A stretch of DNA of 64,000 nucleotides from Telmatospirillum sp. J64-1 (GCF_006980715.1 NZ_SBHN01000017.1:1-64000), one strand, 5' to 3'; positions 8,230 to 16,133 are shown, counted from the stretch's first letter. Notes: generated by a model not told the origin, from the sequence alone. Numbers and translations: made by a program.

Positions 8230-9135
8230 ATGACCGCACAACGCATCGACGTTTACACCCAGGTCACGAACAACATCATCGCCGCCATCGAGGCGGGCGC
8301 GGGCGACTGGCAGATGCCCTGGCACCGCAGCGGCGAGGGCCTGAACCGCCCCGTCAACATCGACACCGCCAAAGCCTATCGCGGCATCAACGTCGTCAGC
8401 CTCTGGGCCGCAGGACAAGCCCGCGGCTTCAGCACCGGCACCTGGGGCACCTATCGCCAGTGGCAGAACAAGGGCTGTCAGGTCCGCAAGGGCGAGAAGT
8501 CGAGCCTGGTGGTGTTCTACAAGGAACTCGACGTGGAGGAGCAGAACGACGACGGCACGACCGAGCACGGCAAGCGCCTCATGGCGCGCGCGAGCTGGGT
8601 CTTCAACGCCGACCAGGTGGACGGCTGCGAGGCGCCCGCGCTGCCCGAGCCCAAGGACCCCGTGCAGGTCATCGACGCGGCCGAGCACTTTGTCACCGGC
8701 ACCGGCGCAACCATCCGACACGGCGGCAGCCGCGCCTTCTATCGTCCCTCGGACGACATCATCCAGATGCCCGAGCGGGAGCGCTTCCTCGGCACCGAAA
8801 CCAGCACTGCGACCGAGAGCTACTACGCCACGTTGCTGCACGAGCTGACCCACTGGACGGGGAACGACCGCCGCTGCGACCGGCAATTCGGCAAGCGCTT
8901 CGGCGACGACGCCTATGCGATGGAAGAGCTTGTGGCCGAACTTGGCGCAGCATTCCTCTGCGCCGACCTGGGCGTGACGCTCACCCCGCGTCCCGACCAC
9001 GCCGCCTACATCGACAACTGGCTGAAGGTGCTCAAGGCCGACAAGAAGGCCATCTTCACCGCCGCGTCGCAGGCCGCCAAGGCCACCGACTTCCTCGGTG
9101 GCCTGCAATCCGTCGAGACGGAGGAGGCGGCCTGA
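8230..9135 (+). CDS. ardC: ArdC-family antirestriction protein
   Basis: A 301-residue protein with AGGAGAGG before the ATG. An N-terminal single-strand-DNA-binding ArdC domain (VYTQVTNNIIAAIEAG, MPWHRS, YRGINVVSLW, GTYRQWQNKGCQVRKGEKS) is followed by a zincin-like domain with the zinc motif HELTHW at about residue 203 and the downstream glutamate-rich YAMEELVAELGAAFLC. ArdC protects incoming single-stranded DNA from restriction just after transfer. The structured leader and its orientation relative to the predicted oriT fit early expression in a new host. A strong hairpin follows the gene. Confidence 0.92.
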   Translation: MTAQRIDVYTQVTNNIIAAIEAGAGDWQMPWHRSGEGLNRPVNIDTAKAYRGINVVSLWAAGQARGFSTGTWGTYRQWQNKGCQVRKGEKSSLVVFYKELDVEEQNDDGTTEHGKRLMARASWVFNADQVDGCEAPALPEPKDPVQVIDAAEHFVTGTGATIRHGGSRAFYRPSDDIIQMPERERFLGTETSTATESYYATLLHELTHWTGNDRRCDRQFGKRFGDDAYAMEELVAELGAAFLCADLGVTLTPRPDHAAYIDNWLKVLKADKKAIFTAASQAAKATDFLGGLQSVETEEAA

Positions 9136-9160
9136 TGGCCGCCTCTACTCCTTCAGTCAG

Positions 9161-9183
9161 GCCGGGAGCTTTTGGCTCCCGGC
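9161..9183 (+). terminator. Hairpin after ardC
   Basis: GCCGGGAGC-TTTTG-GCTCCCGGC is a perfect 9-bp stem. No T-run follows it, so it may attenuate transcription or stabilise the mRNA end rather than terminate fully before the next gene at 9211. Confidence 0.5.
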
Positions 9184-9210
9184 ATAAGCCTCCAAACATG
9201 GAGGTTCCCA

Positions 9211-9651
9211 ATGGGTTTGGTTTTCAACTTTCTCGACCGGATAGCCGCAAACAAAAGCATGCCACTGAAAGTGCGGTTCTTCGCCAGTGATCTGCAAATG
9301 AGAATGAGCCCTGAGGCCCAAAAAGTGGACGCATTGCTCAGTGAGGAGCGCGTCAGTGAAGCGGCCGAAATCGCTTCGGCCATGCCTGAAAGTCACCTAA
9401 GTCAATCCATGACCTTCAGGGTCGCGGGTGTCCAAGCCCGCTTGCATGACCGGCAAATCCGTGCCGAGCGAGAGGCACAATGGCGCGCCGAAGAAATTGA
9501 AAACGCTCGTGCAGGCGTGAGAGCCGCAGCCGAGGTGGAAATTCAATCCGGACCTCTCTTCGTGGAGCAAAATTTGCGAAAGATGCGCAAAGTGACGACA
9601 TGCCCTGTACCTCGGGTGCGCCCGAACGACGAGCAGGAACCCGAGCGGTAG
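9211..9651 (+). CDS. Hypothetical protein downstream of ardC
   Basis: A 146-residue protein from the ATG at 9211, preceded by GGAGG. It begins with a hydrophobic segment (MGLVFNFLDRIAANKS) and is otherwise charged and largely helical, with a glutamate/arginine-rich probable coiled coil around residues 80-110 and a proline/arginine-rich tail. No signal sequence or known motif is visible. It follows ardC on the same strand and may be co-expressed. I do not recognise the family. Confidence 0.5.
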   Translation: MGLVFNFLDRIAANKSMPLKVRFFASDLQMRMSPEAQKVDALLSEERVSEAAEIASAMPESHLSQSMTFRVAGVQARLHDRQIRAEREAQWRAEEIENARAGVRAAAEVEIQSGPLFVEQNLRKMRKVTTCPVPRVRPNDEQEPER

Positions 9652-9698
9652 CAGCTGAAGGAGCAGCCCGCTCCCATAGCTGACCCGCCGCCCTGCGA

Positions 9699-10220
9699 CT
9701 ACGTGGAAAACTCGACAGTCGCCAGCTTGCTCTCCACGGCAGCACGCGCATTGTGCATGGCCTTCTCAGGCAACTTGCGGAAGGCGTTCGCTATCGCGAG
9801 GGCTAGCGCAAGGCCGATGCCGGCGCCGATCAAACCGGCTAACATCGAGCCCCGGAACATGCCTAGGCTCAGGACCCCACCTAGAACTGGCAATACGACG
9901 ATGTTGAGGACGCTGCCAGCCTTCATCATCCGACCGACCGTGTTGGCGCCGTCGCCGGTTAGGGCGACCATCGCTGAAAACTCACCGTTGCCGTGATCCT
10001 TGAGTTTCCCGCTGACCTTGATGTTGTAGCCGACCTCGGCGCCTGTCTTCCGGTCGAAGGCATTCCGCTGTTGCTGCGCGAAGGCGCGTCCCGTGCCGGA
10101 GAAGCTGCCATCCGAAGTTTGGTCGAATGTCCCGCCAAGTGCCGCTTCCACGGCCTTCATGGTTGCGGCCGTCGCCTGCGCGAGAGTCCTGTCTCGCTCA
10201 AGGGTGAAGCGCCGCGTCAT
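9699..10220 (-). CDS. Hypothetical protein with two C-terminal membrane helices
   Basis: A 173-residue protein from the ATG at 10220, which has AGGAAG eight bases upstream; ATG at 10235 is also possible. The N-terminal 95 residues look soluble (KAVEAALGGTFD..., YNIKVSGKLKDHGNGEFSAMVALTGDG). Two glycine-rich hydrophobic segments follow (VLNIVVLPVLGGVLSLGMF and LIGAGIGLALALAIANAF), then a short amphipathic end. It starts within a few bases of the stop of the secreted-protein gene at 10239, so the two form an operon. Function unknown. Confidence 0.6.
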   Translation of the reverse strand: MTRRFTLERDRTLAQATAATMKAVEAALGGTFDQTSDGSFSGTGRAFAQQQRNAFDRKTGAEVGYNIKVSGKLKDHGNGEFSAMVALTGDGANTVGRMMKAGSVLNIVVLPVLGGVLSLGMFRGSMLAGLIGAGIGLALALAIANAFRKLPEKAMHNARAAVESKLATVEFST

Positions 10221-10238
10221 CGTCACTTCCTGCATCGC

Positions 10239-10694
10239 TCACCCGCCTGACCGTTTCGTGCTGTCCACGAACAGTCTCGTCTGCTGGTCCACGAAGAACA
10301 CCGGCATGGGCGTATGGCCCTGAACCGCCACCGCATAGCCTTCGCCCTCGCGGTGGAACACATGGCAAAGTCGCGTGCCGGGCGCGATGTCTGAGCCTGC
10401 CTCTGCCGTGAGGCATAGCTCTCCTTGCCCATCGACGGACCATGTCCCCTGAATGAACAGCCCGATGCGGGTTATTCGCCCCCGGCCGCCCGTGGACAGA
10501 TCGAAAGTGACCTGGTCAGCGGTTGGGGCATGAATGGCCCAATGCTGATCGATGAAGGTGCGGCGCACCTCAAGTTCGGGGACGCGGTCGGCTCGGCGGG
10601 CCTCTTGAGCCTGCGCACTGGCAATTCCGATGGTCAGCACAGCGCCGAGAAGCGCCGTAGGAATACGGCGGGAAGAGCGAGAAGCCTTCGGCAT
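10239..10694 (-). CDS. Secreted/periplasmic hypothetical protein
   Basis: A 151-residue protein from the ATG at 10694 with GAGG upstream. A typical signal peptide (basic MPKASRSSRR, hydrophobic TALLGAVLTIGIASA, then AQA) would be cut near residue 28. The mature part contains two cysteines (LCLTAEAGSD...RLCHVFHREG) that could form a disulphide, and mainly beta-type sequence. It is the first gene of a two-gene leftward operon. No domain is recognised. Confidence 0.62.
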   Translation of the reverse strand: MPKASRSSRRIPTALLGAVLTIGIASAQAQEARRADRVPELEVRRTFIDQHWAIHAPTADQVTFDLSTGGRGRITRIGLFIQGTWSVDGQGELCLTAEAGSDIAPGTRLCHVFHREGEGYAVAVQGHTPMPVFFVDQQTRLFVDSTKRSGG

Positions 10695-10904
10695 GGGAAC
10701 CTCATGAGAAGGAGGACGGGAAGTTGATCGCTCCGGACCCATCGAGCCGCAGTCGAAGATGCGCGTTGCGCGGCTGCCACAGACCCTTCGGCAAATCGAG
10801 TTACAGAATGGGCAATAGTGTCGCTCGCTCGGACTGCCCTGCGTTACGATTCTGGAAGGTGAAACGGCAACGGAGGGACGGTCTTCTTTCAGGCGCGAGG
10901 CGAT

Positions 10905-11489
10905 ATGGAATGGAGCCTGTTCGATCCGGCCGGCCACCGGAAGTACCTGACCGAGGCCGAGCGGCGAGCCTTCATCAAAGCCGCTAAGAGCCAGGCACCG
11001 GAGGTCTACACGCTGTGCCTGGTGCTGAAGGACACGGGCTGTCGCCTGTCCGAAGCCCTCGCTCTAACGGCCGATCACATCGACCTACGCGCGGGTGTCG
11101 TCGTCTTCCGTAGCCTCAAAAAGCGCCGTCCTGGTGTACATCGCGCTGTGCCCGTCTCTCCAACCGTGCTCGCCGAGCTCGACCGTGTACATGGTGTGCG
11201 CGGCGCTCAGGGCGGGCCGGATGGTGGTGCATCGGCACGCCTCTGGCCCTGGCACCGGATGACCGGGCACCGGCGCGTAAAGGAAGTGATGGCGGTGGCA
11301 GGTGTGAACGGTCCGCACGCGACCGCCAAGGGTCTCCGCCACGGCTTCGGAGTTGCAGCACTTGAGCGCGGAATTCCGATCACGTTGCTCCAGAAATGGC
11401 TCGGTCACGCGAAGCTCGCGACCACCGCCATCTATGGCGATGCCGTCGGCGCCGAAGAACGGCGCATGGCCCGGAAACTGTGGGATTAG
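10905..11489 (+). CDS. Short tyrosine recombinase (catalytic domain)
   Basis: A 194-residue protein consisting of little more than a tyrosine-recombinase catalytic domain. The first arginine is in DTGCRLSEALAL. Box II reads KGLRHGF, so a lysine stands where most members have the first histidine. WLGHA supplies the later histidine and AIYGD the nucleophilic tyrosine. Core-binding domains of full integrases are missing. It may resolve element or plasmid multimers, or be an auxiliary recombinase; the element's main integrase is the one at 52966-54099. Its 5' side faces the divergent secreted-protein operon across 210 bp. Confidence 0.78.
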   Translation: MEWSLFDPAGHRKYLTEAERRAFIKAAKSQAPEVYTLCLVLKDTGCRLSEALALTADHIDLRAGVVVFRSLKKRRPGVHRAVPVSPTVLAELDRVHGVRGAQGGPDGGASARLWPWHRMTGHRRVKEVMAVAGVNGPHATAKGLRHGFGVAALERGIPITLLQKWLGHAKLATTAIYGDAVGAEERRMARKLWD

Positions 11490-11615
11490 CTGGATTTTTC
11501 GATCTTGATTTCTGTGACTGAATTGCCCATTCCGTCACTTTCCGAAAGCTCGATCTTTCGGCGGCGCCTGCTTGGCTGCGAAAGCATGGGGACGGATGGT
11601 TGCTTAACGAGATAA

Positions 11616-11637
11616 GCCGCCCCCTTTCGGGGGCGGC
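11616..11637 (-). terminator. Terminator of membrane-protein cassette 1
   Basis: GCCGCCCC pairs with GGGGCGGC, extended by one C-G pair over a TTTC loop. It lies just beyond the stop of the leftward gene at 11645 and matches the terminator of cassette 2 in position and sequence. It may also serve the rightward recombinase gene. Confidence 0.65.
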
Positions 11638-11644
11638 TCCTCCG

Positions 11645-11893
11645 TTATCGGCCAGCGGTCAAGTTGGCCGCTGCCGCAAACAGCCAGATCACAGCAAGCG
11701 CGAGCAGTCCGCCCAGCGCGACGCCCATGGTGACGATGCCGAACACGACCACGCCGACCAAAAGCCAGAATGTTCCGGCCTCGGTAAGCATCACCGCGAC
11801 ATCCAGGGCAATGCCGATCCCGACGACAAAGCCGGTGCCGCCGAACGCCATGATGATCATCAGGACGAACAACATGGTGAAAAGCTGCCGCAT
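11645..11893 (-). CDS. Small membrane protein, cassette 1
   Basis: An 82-residue, almost wholly hydrophobic protein from the ATG at 11893 (GGCGGAG upstream). It has about two to three membrane helices (LFTMLFVLMIIMAFGGTGFVVGIGIALDVAVM and FWLLVGVVVFGIVTMGVALGGLLALAVIWLF). The upstream in-frame ATG lies inside a conserved leader hairpin and is probably not used, because the equivalent ATG is out of frame in cassette 3. Its 3' end (TAGR) resembles that of cassette 2 (YAGR). It is one of three consecutive leftward units, each with leader, gene and terminator. Function unknown. Confidence 0.6.
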   Translation of the reverse strand: MRQLFTMLFVLMIIMAFGGTGFVVGIGIALDVAVMLTEAGTFWLLVGVVVFGIVTMGVALGGLLALAVIWLFAAAANLTAGR

Positions 11894-11905
11894 GTCATTT
11901 CTCCG

Positions 11906-12036
11906 CCGCATTACTGCGGTCGGCTCCCTCAGCTAGAGTGGATGGAATTGCACGCCGAAACGGCGCTTACTCCGCCATAAGAGGCGGGTTGAGACGTGAA
12001 GCGGTAAAGCCACGAAGGGCTGATGTGTCGGTTTTC
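11906..12036 (-). repeat. Repeated promoter/leader element, copy 1
   Basis: About 130 bp shared with 12495-12622. Read leftward it ends in GAGGGAGCCGACCGCAGTAATG; the last part forms the hairpin CCGCA-GTAA-TGCGG (11906-11919). The hairpin is followed 12 nt later by the start codon. The shared part covers promoter and untranslated leader but not the coding region. Confidence 0.7.
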
Positions 12037-12133
12037 ATCCCCTTATGGGGGGGTGCGCGAGCCGGTTCCTGACACCTGCCTACCGGTGCCGCTCACACGG
12101 GCGGACTTACTTTAAGAACGCTTCTCAGAAAAA

Positions 12134-12160
12134 GGAGCCGCCCCTCATGGGGGCGGCTCC
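12134..12160 (-). terminator. Terminator of membrane-protein cassette 2
   Basis: GGAGCCGCCCC and GGGGCGGCTCC form an 11-bp stem. In the leftward direction it is followed by CTTTTTCTG, a clear intrinsic terminator just after the stop at 12165. Confidence 0.8.
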
Positions 12161-12164
12161 TTCG

Positions 12165-12482
12165 CTATCGGCCAGCGTAGTGCGCGTTGAGCGGGGCGTT
12201 CACCGCGACCATGGTCGCGACCAGCATCGAGATTGCCAGGACTGCGAACCCGGCAATGATTGCTACGGCCGCGATCACTACGGCCGTGAACATCACGCCG
12301 GCGACCGCGTCGGCATAATCGAGCCACGCCAGGGCGGCCGGGATCGAAACGCTCACGGCCAGCACTATCGCGACCACGGTGACCGTGGCGGAAATGGGCA
12401 GCAGGGCTTCGGCGAGCAAGCCGAATACGATTCCCGCCGCGAAGGTGCGGAAGGAAACTCCCTTCGGGATCCTTTGGAACAT
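12165..12482 (-). CDS. Small membrane protein, cassette 2
   Basis: A 105-residue protein from the ATG at 12482, placed 12 nt after the leader hairpin exactly as in cassette 1; upstream ATGs fall in the leader. A basic N-terminus (FQRIPKGVSFRTF) is followed by three or four hydrophobic segments, including LPISATVTVVAIVLAVSVSIPAAL and a long FTAVVIAAVAIIAGFAVLAISMLVATM stretch. It ends AHYAGR. No homologous family is recognised. The shared leader and 3' end suggest it arose from the same cassette as the neighbour despite divergent sequence. Confidence 0.58.
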   Translation of the reverse strand: MFQRIPKGVSFRTFAAGIVFGLLAEALLPISATVTVVAIVLAVSVSIPAALAWLDYADAVAGVMFTAVVIAAVAIIAGFAVLAISMLVATMVAVNAPLNAHYAGR

Positions 12483-12494
12483 GAATACGCACCG

Positions 12495-12622
12495 CCGCAT
12501 TGCTGCGGTCGGCTCCCTCGACAAGAGTGAATGGGATTGGAGGGCGAAATGCCGCTTACGCCGCCACAAGGAGCGGGGGTAAGACGTGAAGCGACAAAGC
12601 CACGAAGGCTGATGTTTCGGTT
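12495..12622 (-). repeat. Repeated promoter/leader element, copy 2
   Basis: Homologous to 11906-12036. The hairpin is CCGCA-GCAA-TGCGG (12495-12508), differing only in the loop. Shared blocks include GACGTGAAGCG, AAAGCCACGAAG and CTGATGTTTCGGTTT on the plus strand. Confidence 0.7.
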
Positions 12623-12706
12623 TGCCGAGCTTATGAAAGGTGGCGCCAACGGCTGCCTGACAATGGCTTGCGCGGCGCCTCGCTAGTCACCGTCGAATGC
12701 AGATGA

Positions 12707-12734
12707 GCCCTCCCGCGCACAAGCGCGGGAGGGC
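12707..12734 (-). terminator. Terminator of membrane-protein cassette 3
   Basis: A 12-bp perfect stem GCCCTCCCGCGC/GCGCGGGAGGGC with loop ACAA, located just past the leftward stop at 12752. Confidence 0.75.
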
Positions 12735-12751
12735 TTTCGATTGGAGTGGTG

Positions 12752-13114
12752 TTAGCCCTCCTTGCACAGCATGGCGACGAGCGGAACGGCCAGAGCCGTT
12801 ACCAGTGCGAGCACGGTCAGAACCGCCGCGTACCTGAAGGCAGTCTCCGGCTGAACCGCACCGACATCGGCCATGATGCTGACCGCAACACCGAAGGCCA
12901 CGAACATGCCAGCGAGGTACAGCATGCCGATATCGTTGTACTCGACGCAGTAGAAAATGAGAGCGAATGCGACGAGCATCAGCATGTACAAGGTCGTACC
13001 CACCAGCACCACCGTTACCGGAACCCACAGGAGCGACGCGAGCGCAATCGCCACAATCAGGGTGAAAGTGACAGCGAGCGTCTTGGGGGCGTGGAACACA
13101 TCGCGCATGGACAT
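12752..13114 (-). CDS. Small membrane protein, cassette 3
   Basis: A 120-residue protein starting at 13114 (or 13108) just after the leader hairpin. It has about four membrane helices (LAVTFTLIVAIALASLLWVPVTVVLVGTTLYMLMLVAFALIF, MLYLAGMFVAFGVAVSIMADV, YAAVLTVLALVTALAVPLVAML). The first residues MSMRDVFHAPKT are basic to neutral and lack a cleavage site. It carries the same leader hairpin as the two neighbouring cassettes and its own terminator. I recognise no family. Confidence 0.58.
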   Translation of the reverse strand: MSMRDVFHAPKTLAVTFTLIVAIALASLLWVPVTVVLVGTTLYMLMLVAFALIFYCVEYNDIGMLYLAGMFVAFGVAVSIMADVGAVQPETAFRYAAVLTVLALVTALAVPLVAMLCKEG

Positions 13115-13119
13115 ACAAA

Positions 13120-13160
13120 CCGCATTACTGCGGTCTGCTCCCTCAGCAAGAGTTGACGAG
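13120..13160 (-). repeat. Repeated leader element, copy 3 (short)
   Basis: The hairpin CCGCA-GTAA-TGCGG (13120-13133) and the adjoining block (CTCTTGCTGAGGGAGCAGAC leftward) match copies 1 and 2. Similarity fades beyond about 40 bp. The hairpin ATG is out of frame with the gene here, which shows that the hairpin is leader, not coding. Confidence 0.62.
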
Positions 13161-13435
13161 AATCCAGGTGATTGTCGCATTAACCAGTCCTGGGACTGGA
13201 AATCAGAATAGGAAAAGGTATGCCCTGGCAGGGTCAGTGGTTCAGTTTGCCAGTGCTTATGGAATGCGGCACAAATCACTGACTGACGCCTCTGTCGCAG
13301 CCACGCCCAAAGCGCAGCGCGCGCTGATGCGTCTATGTCCTGGCCATGATTGAGATTCTGTGCGGACTGCGGCGCTCAGGGCCGAGCGGGCACAGTCATC
13401 ACATCCTGCGTGTCAGGATCACGGAAGCGCATACG
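13161..13435. other. Intergenic region
   Basis: It contains a short palindrome, CCAGTCC-TG-GGACTGG (13184-13199), in the promoter region of cassette 3. I see no gene here. Confidence 0.4.
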
Positions 13436-14470
13436 TCACCAATCGCCGAAGTCATCGCCGCCGGAGCAGAAAATGCCCGAACAACTGGTACGGCACACAT
13501 TGTCACAACAAACGTTGCAGGATGTAAAACCCCCTGGAGTTGCTGACGTACACAGCATCCGGCCATTCGTATTTGCCCGACACCAACGGTCTCCCGAATA
13601 GTCGTTCGTGAAGACCATCGTCGCATTTATTCGTTGTGAATTGAGCGTGCCGGTGAGGGTGCCGCCGGTAAGGCGGAGGTAGCGCCCATCGCCATCCGAC
13701 TGGGTTATGCCCTGATCGGCGATGCACTCCCACGTTGAGCCCGTCCATCTCAACTTCTGAGCAGTCCCGCAGGAAATTGGAGCGGGTCGATCGCAGATAA
13801 CCTTCGACCCATTGGTCCGGCACCAACGACCATTGGTCAGTGCACCCACCTTGGGGTCAACCTCGGTGGAAGCGGTGGCGCCAATGTTATCGGTCACACA
13901 GGTCCAGGCCGTGCCGCTCCATTGCAGCTTTTGCGAGGAGGTACAGGTGGGGATGTTGCCGACGTTGCCGCTGCCAACGTAGAGTTGATTGGCCGTCACG
14001 CGGGCGTTGACGTTCATGTTGCTGCTGAACGTCGAGGTTCCCGTCACAGCCAGGTTGTTGTTGAGCGTGGTATTGCCTGTGATGTTGGCGCCGCCCGCGC
14101 CGACGGTCAGGCCGCCGGCACCGATCGTAATGCGGTTGTTGAAGGTGCTGTTTCCGGTGACGTTCACGCCGCCGCTGTTGACGTTGACGCGGTTCGTGAA
14201 GGTGGCCTGTCCGTTGGTGGGATTGAGCGTCAGGTGGGGGATGCAGTCGTTGGCGTCCCTGTTGGCGTGCGTTGGCGCGTACACCCGCCCAGCCGCGGTA
14301 CAGGCGTTCATGCGCTCGTTCTCGGTTTGGAGAGTGGTTAGCTGCGCATTCTGCTTGGCTCCCTCGGCGCCACCACGCGACGGCGTGGAGAAGAATTTGC
14401 TTTGAGCCATTACGTTGGCGGCAGATGCGGTGCACAGGAGTGCGATGAACAATAAAAGTATGCGTATCAC
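13436..14470 (-). CDS. Secreted fibre/adhesin-like protein with repeats
   Basis: A 344-residue protein with a clear signal peptide (MIRILLLFIALLCTASAANVMAQ). Residues about 85-165 consist of short Asn/Gly/Thr repeats (VNVNSGGVNVTGNSTFNN, ITIGAGGLTVGAGGANITGN...) of the kind that form beta-helices in tail fibres and adhesins. Two loops of the pattern C-x3-QKL-x-W-x-G-x2-W-x-C follow (CTSSQKLQWSGTAWTC and CGTAQKLRWTGSTWEC). The C-terminus is cysteine-rich (FTSCNVCCDNVCRTSCSGIFC). It resembles minor-pilin tip adhesins or fibres in architecture. It may mediate cell contact, but no transfer pilus genes are present. Confidence 0.65.
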   Translation of the reverse strand: MIRILLLFIALLCTASAANVMAQSKFFSTPSRGGAEGAKQNAQLTTLQTENERMNACTAAGRVYAPTHANRDANDCIPHLTLNPTNGQATFTNRVNVNSGGVNVTGNSTFNNRITIGAGGLTVGAGGANITGNTTLNNNLAVTGTSTFSSNMNVNARVTANQLYVGSGNVGNIPTCTSSQKLQWSGTAWTCVTDNIGATASTEVDPKVGALTNGRWCRTNGSKVICDRPAPISCGTAQKLRWTGSTWECIADQGITQSDGDGRYLRLTGGTLTGTLNSQRINATMVFTNDYSGDRWCRANTNGRMLCTSATPGGFTSCNVCCDNVCRTSCSGIFCSGGDDFGDW

Positions 14471-14541
14471 GGCAATGCCCTCACTATTTGTTCTTTATGG
14501 GCGCGGCCAAAAATGGCGTTTTGTAAAAATCTGACCTGCGT

Positions 14542-14814
14542 TCAGCACTTCCCGCCTCGGTAAATGAACATAGAGTCCAGGCACACATAGACTTTCTGGA
14601 GAGTGCTCGCGGAGCAGTCGCACACCGTGTGCGCGCCGTGATTGGTGGCAGGGCATAGCGCGTCGCCGACATCCACCTCTATGCAAGGACCGCGTCCTTT
14701 GACGCGTACATCGCTCACGAGATCAAAACGTGAGGATTGATTGAGGGCGCCCTCCAGAACAGGGGAAGGATGCGGATAGAATAAAGACTCAATAATAAAT
14801 TGAACAACAAGCAA
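14542..14814 (-). CDS. Possible small cysteine-rich protein
   Basis: A 90-residue open frame just upstream of, and on the same strand as, the fibre-like gene. It has a weakly hydrophobic N-terminus (MLVVQFIIESLFYP) and six cysteines in its second half (CIEVDVGDALC, VCDCSAS, VCLD, GGKC). The region is A/T-rich compared with its neighbours. It could be a small secreted disulphide protein, but there is no good ribosome site and it may be spurious. Confidence 0.3.
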   Translation of the reverse strand: MLVVQFIIESLFYPHPSPVLEGALNQSSRFDLVSDVRVKGRGPCIEVDVGDALCPATNHGAHTVCDCSASTLQKVYVCLDSMFIYRGGKC

Positions 14815-15346
14815 TACTATGTCCCGACAATATTATCGTTGCGGCGAACAAGTAGAATAATAACGCAAGTTTTGGTGTGGGGAAAGAATTCCCCTGCCTG
14901 CAACCGCCTGCGGCGTTTTCCGGACACCCCTTCGAGCGGGGGCAGTCCCCCGCAACGCCCCCGAAGCCGCCGCACCGGGACCCGCGCTCACGCTACCCTG
15001 TGCGGCGGCGAAGGACGGCCCTTTGGGCCGACGTTGATTTCGTTCTTCGCGCTGCGCGCGGAACCTCTCTGGCCAGCTTGTGCCGACCCCGCCGGGCTTG
15101 CCCAAGGTCGCCGTCCGGCCTGCCCGTTCCGTTCGGGCAGCAAGCTGCCCTCCCGTGTTGGCCGGATTGCACCCCTTCGGGGCGGCTCTCTTGGAGCCCG
15201 TCGGATGTCGGCGCGACGCCGCCAGGCCGACCGCGCTCACTGATCATCACTGGTTCTTCTGTCGTCGCTCGCCGCTGGGCAGAGGTTCAGGCGCGGGGCG
15301 TGTGTGCTCTGTGCTGCCTGTAACGACTGCACGGAGGATTGAGCGA
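14815..15346. other. Long non-coding region before the DUF2958 gene
   Basis: More than 500 bp without a credible gene. The first 65 bp are A/T-rich and likely hold promoters. The rest is GC-rich with several inverted repeats (for example GCCCG-TTCC-GTTCGGGC near 15120-15140 and GCAGCAAGCTGC). Like the L1-L5 leaders it precedes a leading-region gene with a GGAGG site, but it lacks the TTTCTT/AAGAAA stem. Confidence 0.4.
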
Positions 15347-15739
15347 ATGAACGACACGACGACGACCCTTGGCAGCGCTGCCGCGCTGCTGACCGACGAG
15401 CAACGCGCCCGCATGTTGAGGAACGGGCGGGAGAACGCCGAGCGCATAAGCGAGGACGGCGACACCCATAATTTCTGGCCTGTGGTGAAGCTGTTCTGCC
15501 CATGGGGCGCGGCGACGTGGCTGCTGTCCGAACTCGACCCGGACGCGCCGGATATTGCCTTCGGCTTGTGTGATTTGGGCATGGGCAGCCCCGAACTCGG
15601 CAGCGTCAGCCTGTCGGAAATTGCCGCCATCCGTGGTCCCGGTGGCCTGACCATCGAGCGCGACCAGCACTTCAAGCCGACCAAGAGCCTGACGGCCTAT
15701 GCCGCCGAGGCGCGGCTTGCTGGCCGTATCGTCGCGTAG
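15347..15739 (+). CDS. DUF2958 domain protein
   Basis: A 130-residue protein with ACGGAGGATTGAGCG before the ATG. The core (WPVVKLFCPWGAATWLLSEL, DPDAPDIAFGLCDLGMGSPELG, VSLSEIAAIRG) is the DUF2958 signature, a small domain common on conjugative plasmids and integrative elements and of unknown biochemical role. It opens a rightward run of small genes with ParB. Its position on the oriT-proximal side, with the same strand as ardC, fits a leading-region gene. Confidence 0.83.
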   Translation: MNDTTTTLGSAAALLTDEQRARMLRNGRENAERISEDGDTHNFWPVVKLFCPWGAATWLLSELDPDAPDIAFGLCDLGMGSPELGSVSLSEIAAIRGPGGLTIERDQHFKPTKSLTAYAAEARLAGRIVA

Positions 15740-15754
15740 TCGGGAGGGCAGACC

Positions 15755-16069
15755 ATGAAATGCCTTGCCGATTTCAAACGCGCCCTGCTGGCGCATCCCT
15801 GCTGGACGTTCCAGTACATCGACAACGAGCGCGATTGCGGCGTCCAGCGCCGCACCGTCGCTCACGTCCAGACCAACGGGGTGTGGTTCACCATGCCCGA
15901 TAGGGGCGGCGGCAAGACGTGGCTGGACTTCCCGTCCGCCCGTCTTTGCCGTTTCCCCGACCCGCAAACGCTGGTCATCGACCACGGCGACGAGTGGGGC
16001 ACCCGCCTCATCTACCGCATGGCGGCGGCACCTGCCGTGCCAGCCGAAAGCGCCATCACCACCGCCTGA
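15755..16069 (+). CDS. Small hypothetical protein between DUF2958 and ParB genes
   Basis: A 104-residue protein, ATG with GGGAGGGCAGACC upstream, 15 bp after the DUF2958 gene and therefore in the same operon. It is mixed alpha/beta with many aromatic residues (PCWTFQYIDNERDCGVQRRTV, NGVWFTMPDRG, KTWLDFPSARLCRF). No membrane or signal sequence. The family is unknown to me; conserved linkage with DUF2958 and ParB-like genes is usual in such elements. Confidence 0.65.
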   Translation: MKCLADFKRALLAHPCWTFQYIDNERDCGVQRRTVAHVQTNGVWFTMPDRGGGKTWLDFPSARLCRFPDPQTLVIDHGDEWGTRLIYRMAAAPAVPAESAITTA

Positions 16070-16133
16070 CCAACCCGCCCGCTTCGGTGACGGGGCGGGC
16101 ACGAATTGACGAAATCACGAAAGGACGAAACCC

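Noticed and set aside
14833-15323. Frames in the GC-rich region before the DUF2958 gene
   Set aside because: Arg/Pro/Ala-rich on all frames, no ribosome site; better explained as a non-coding leader.
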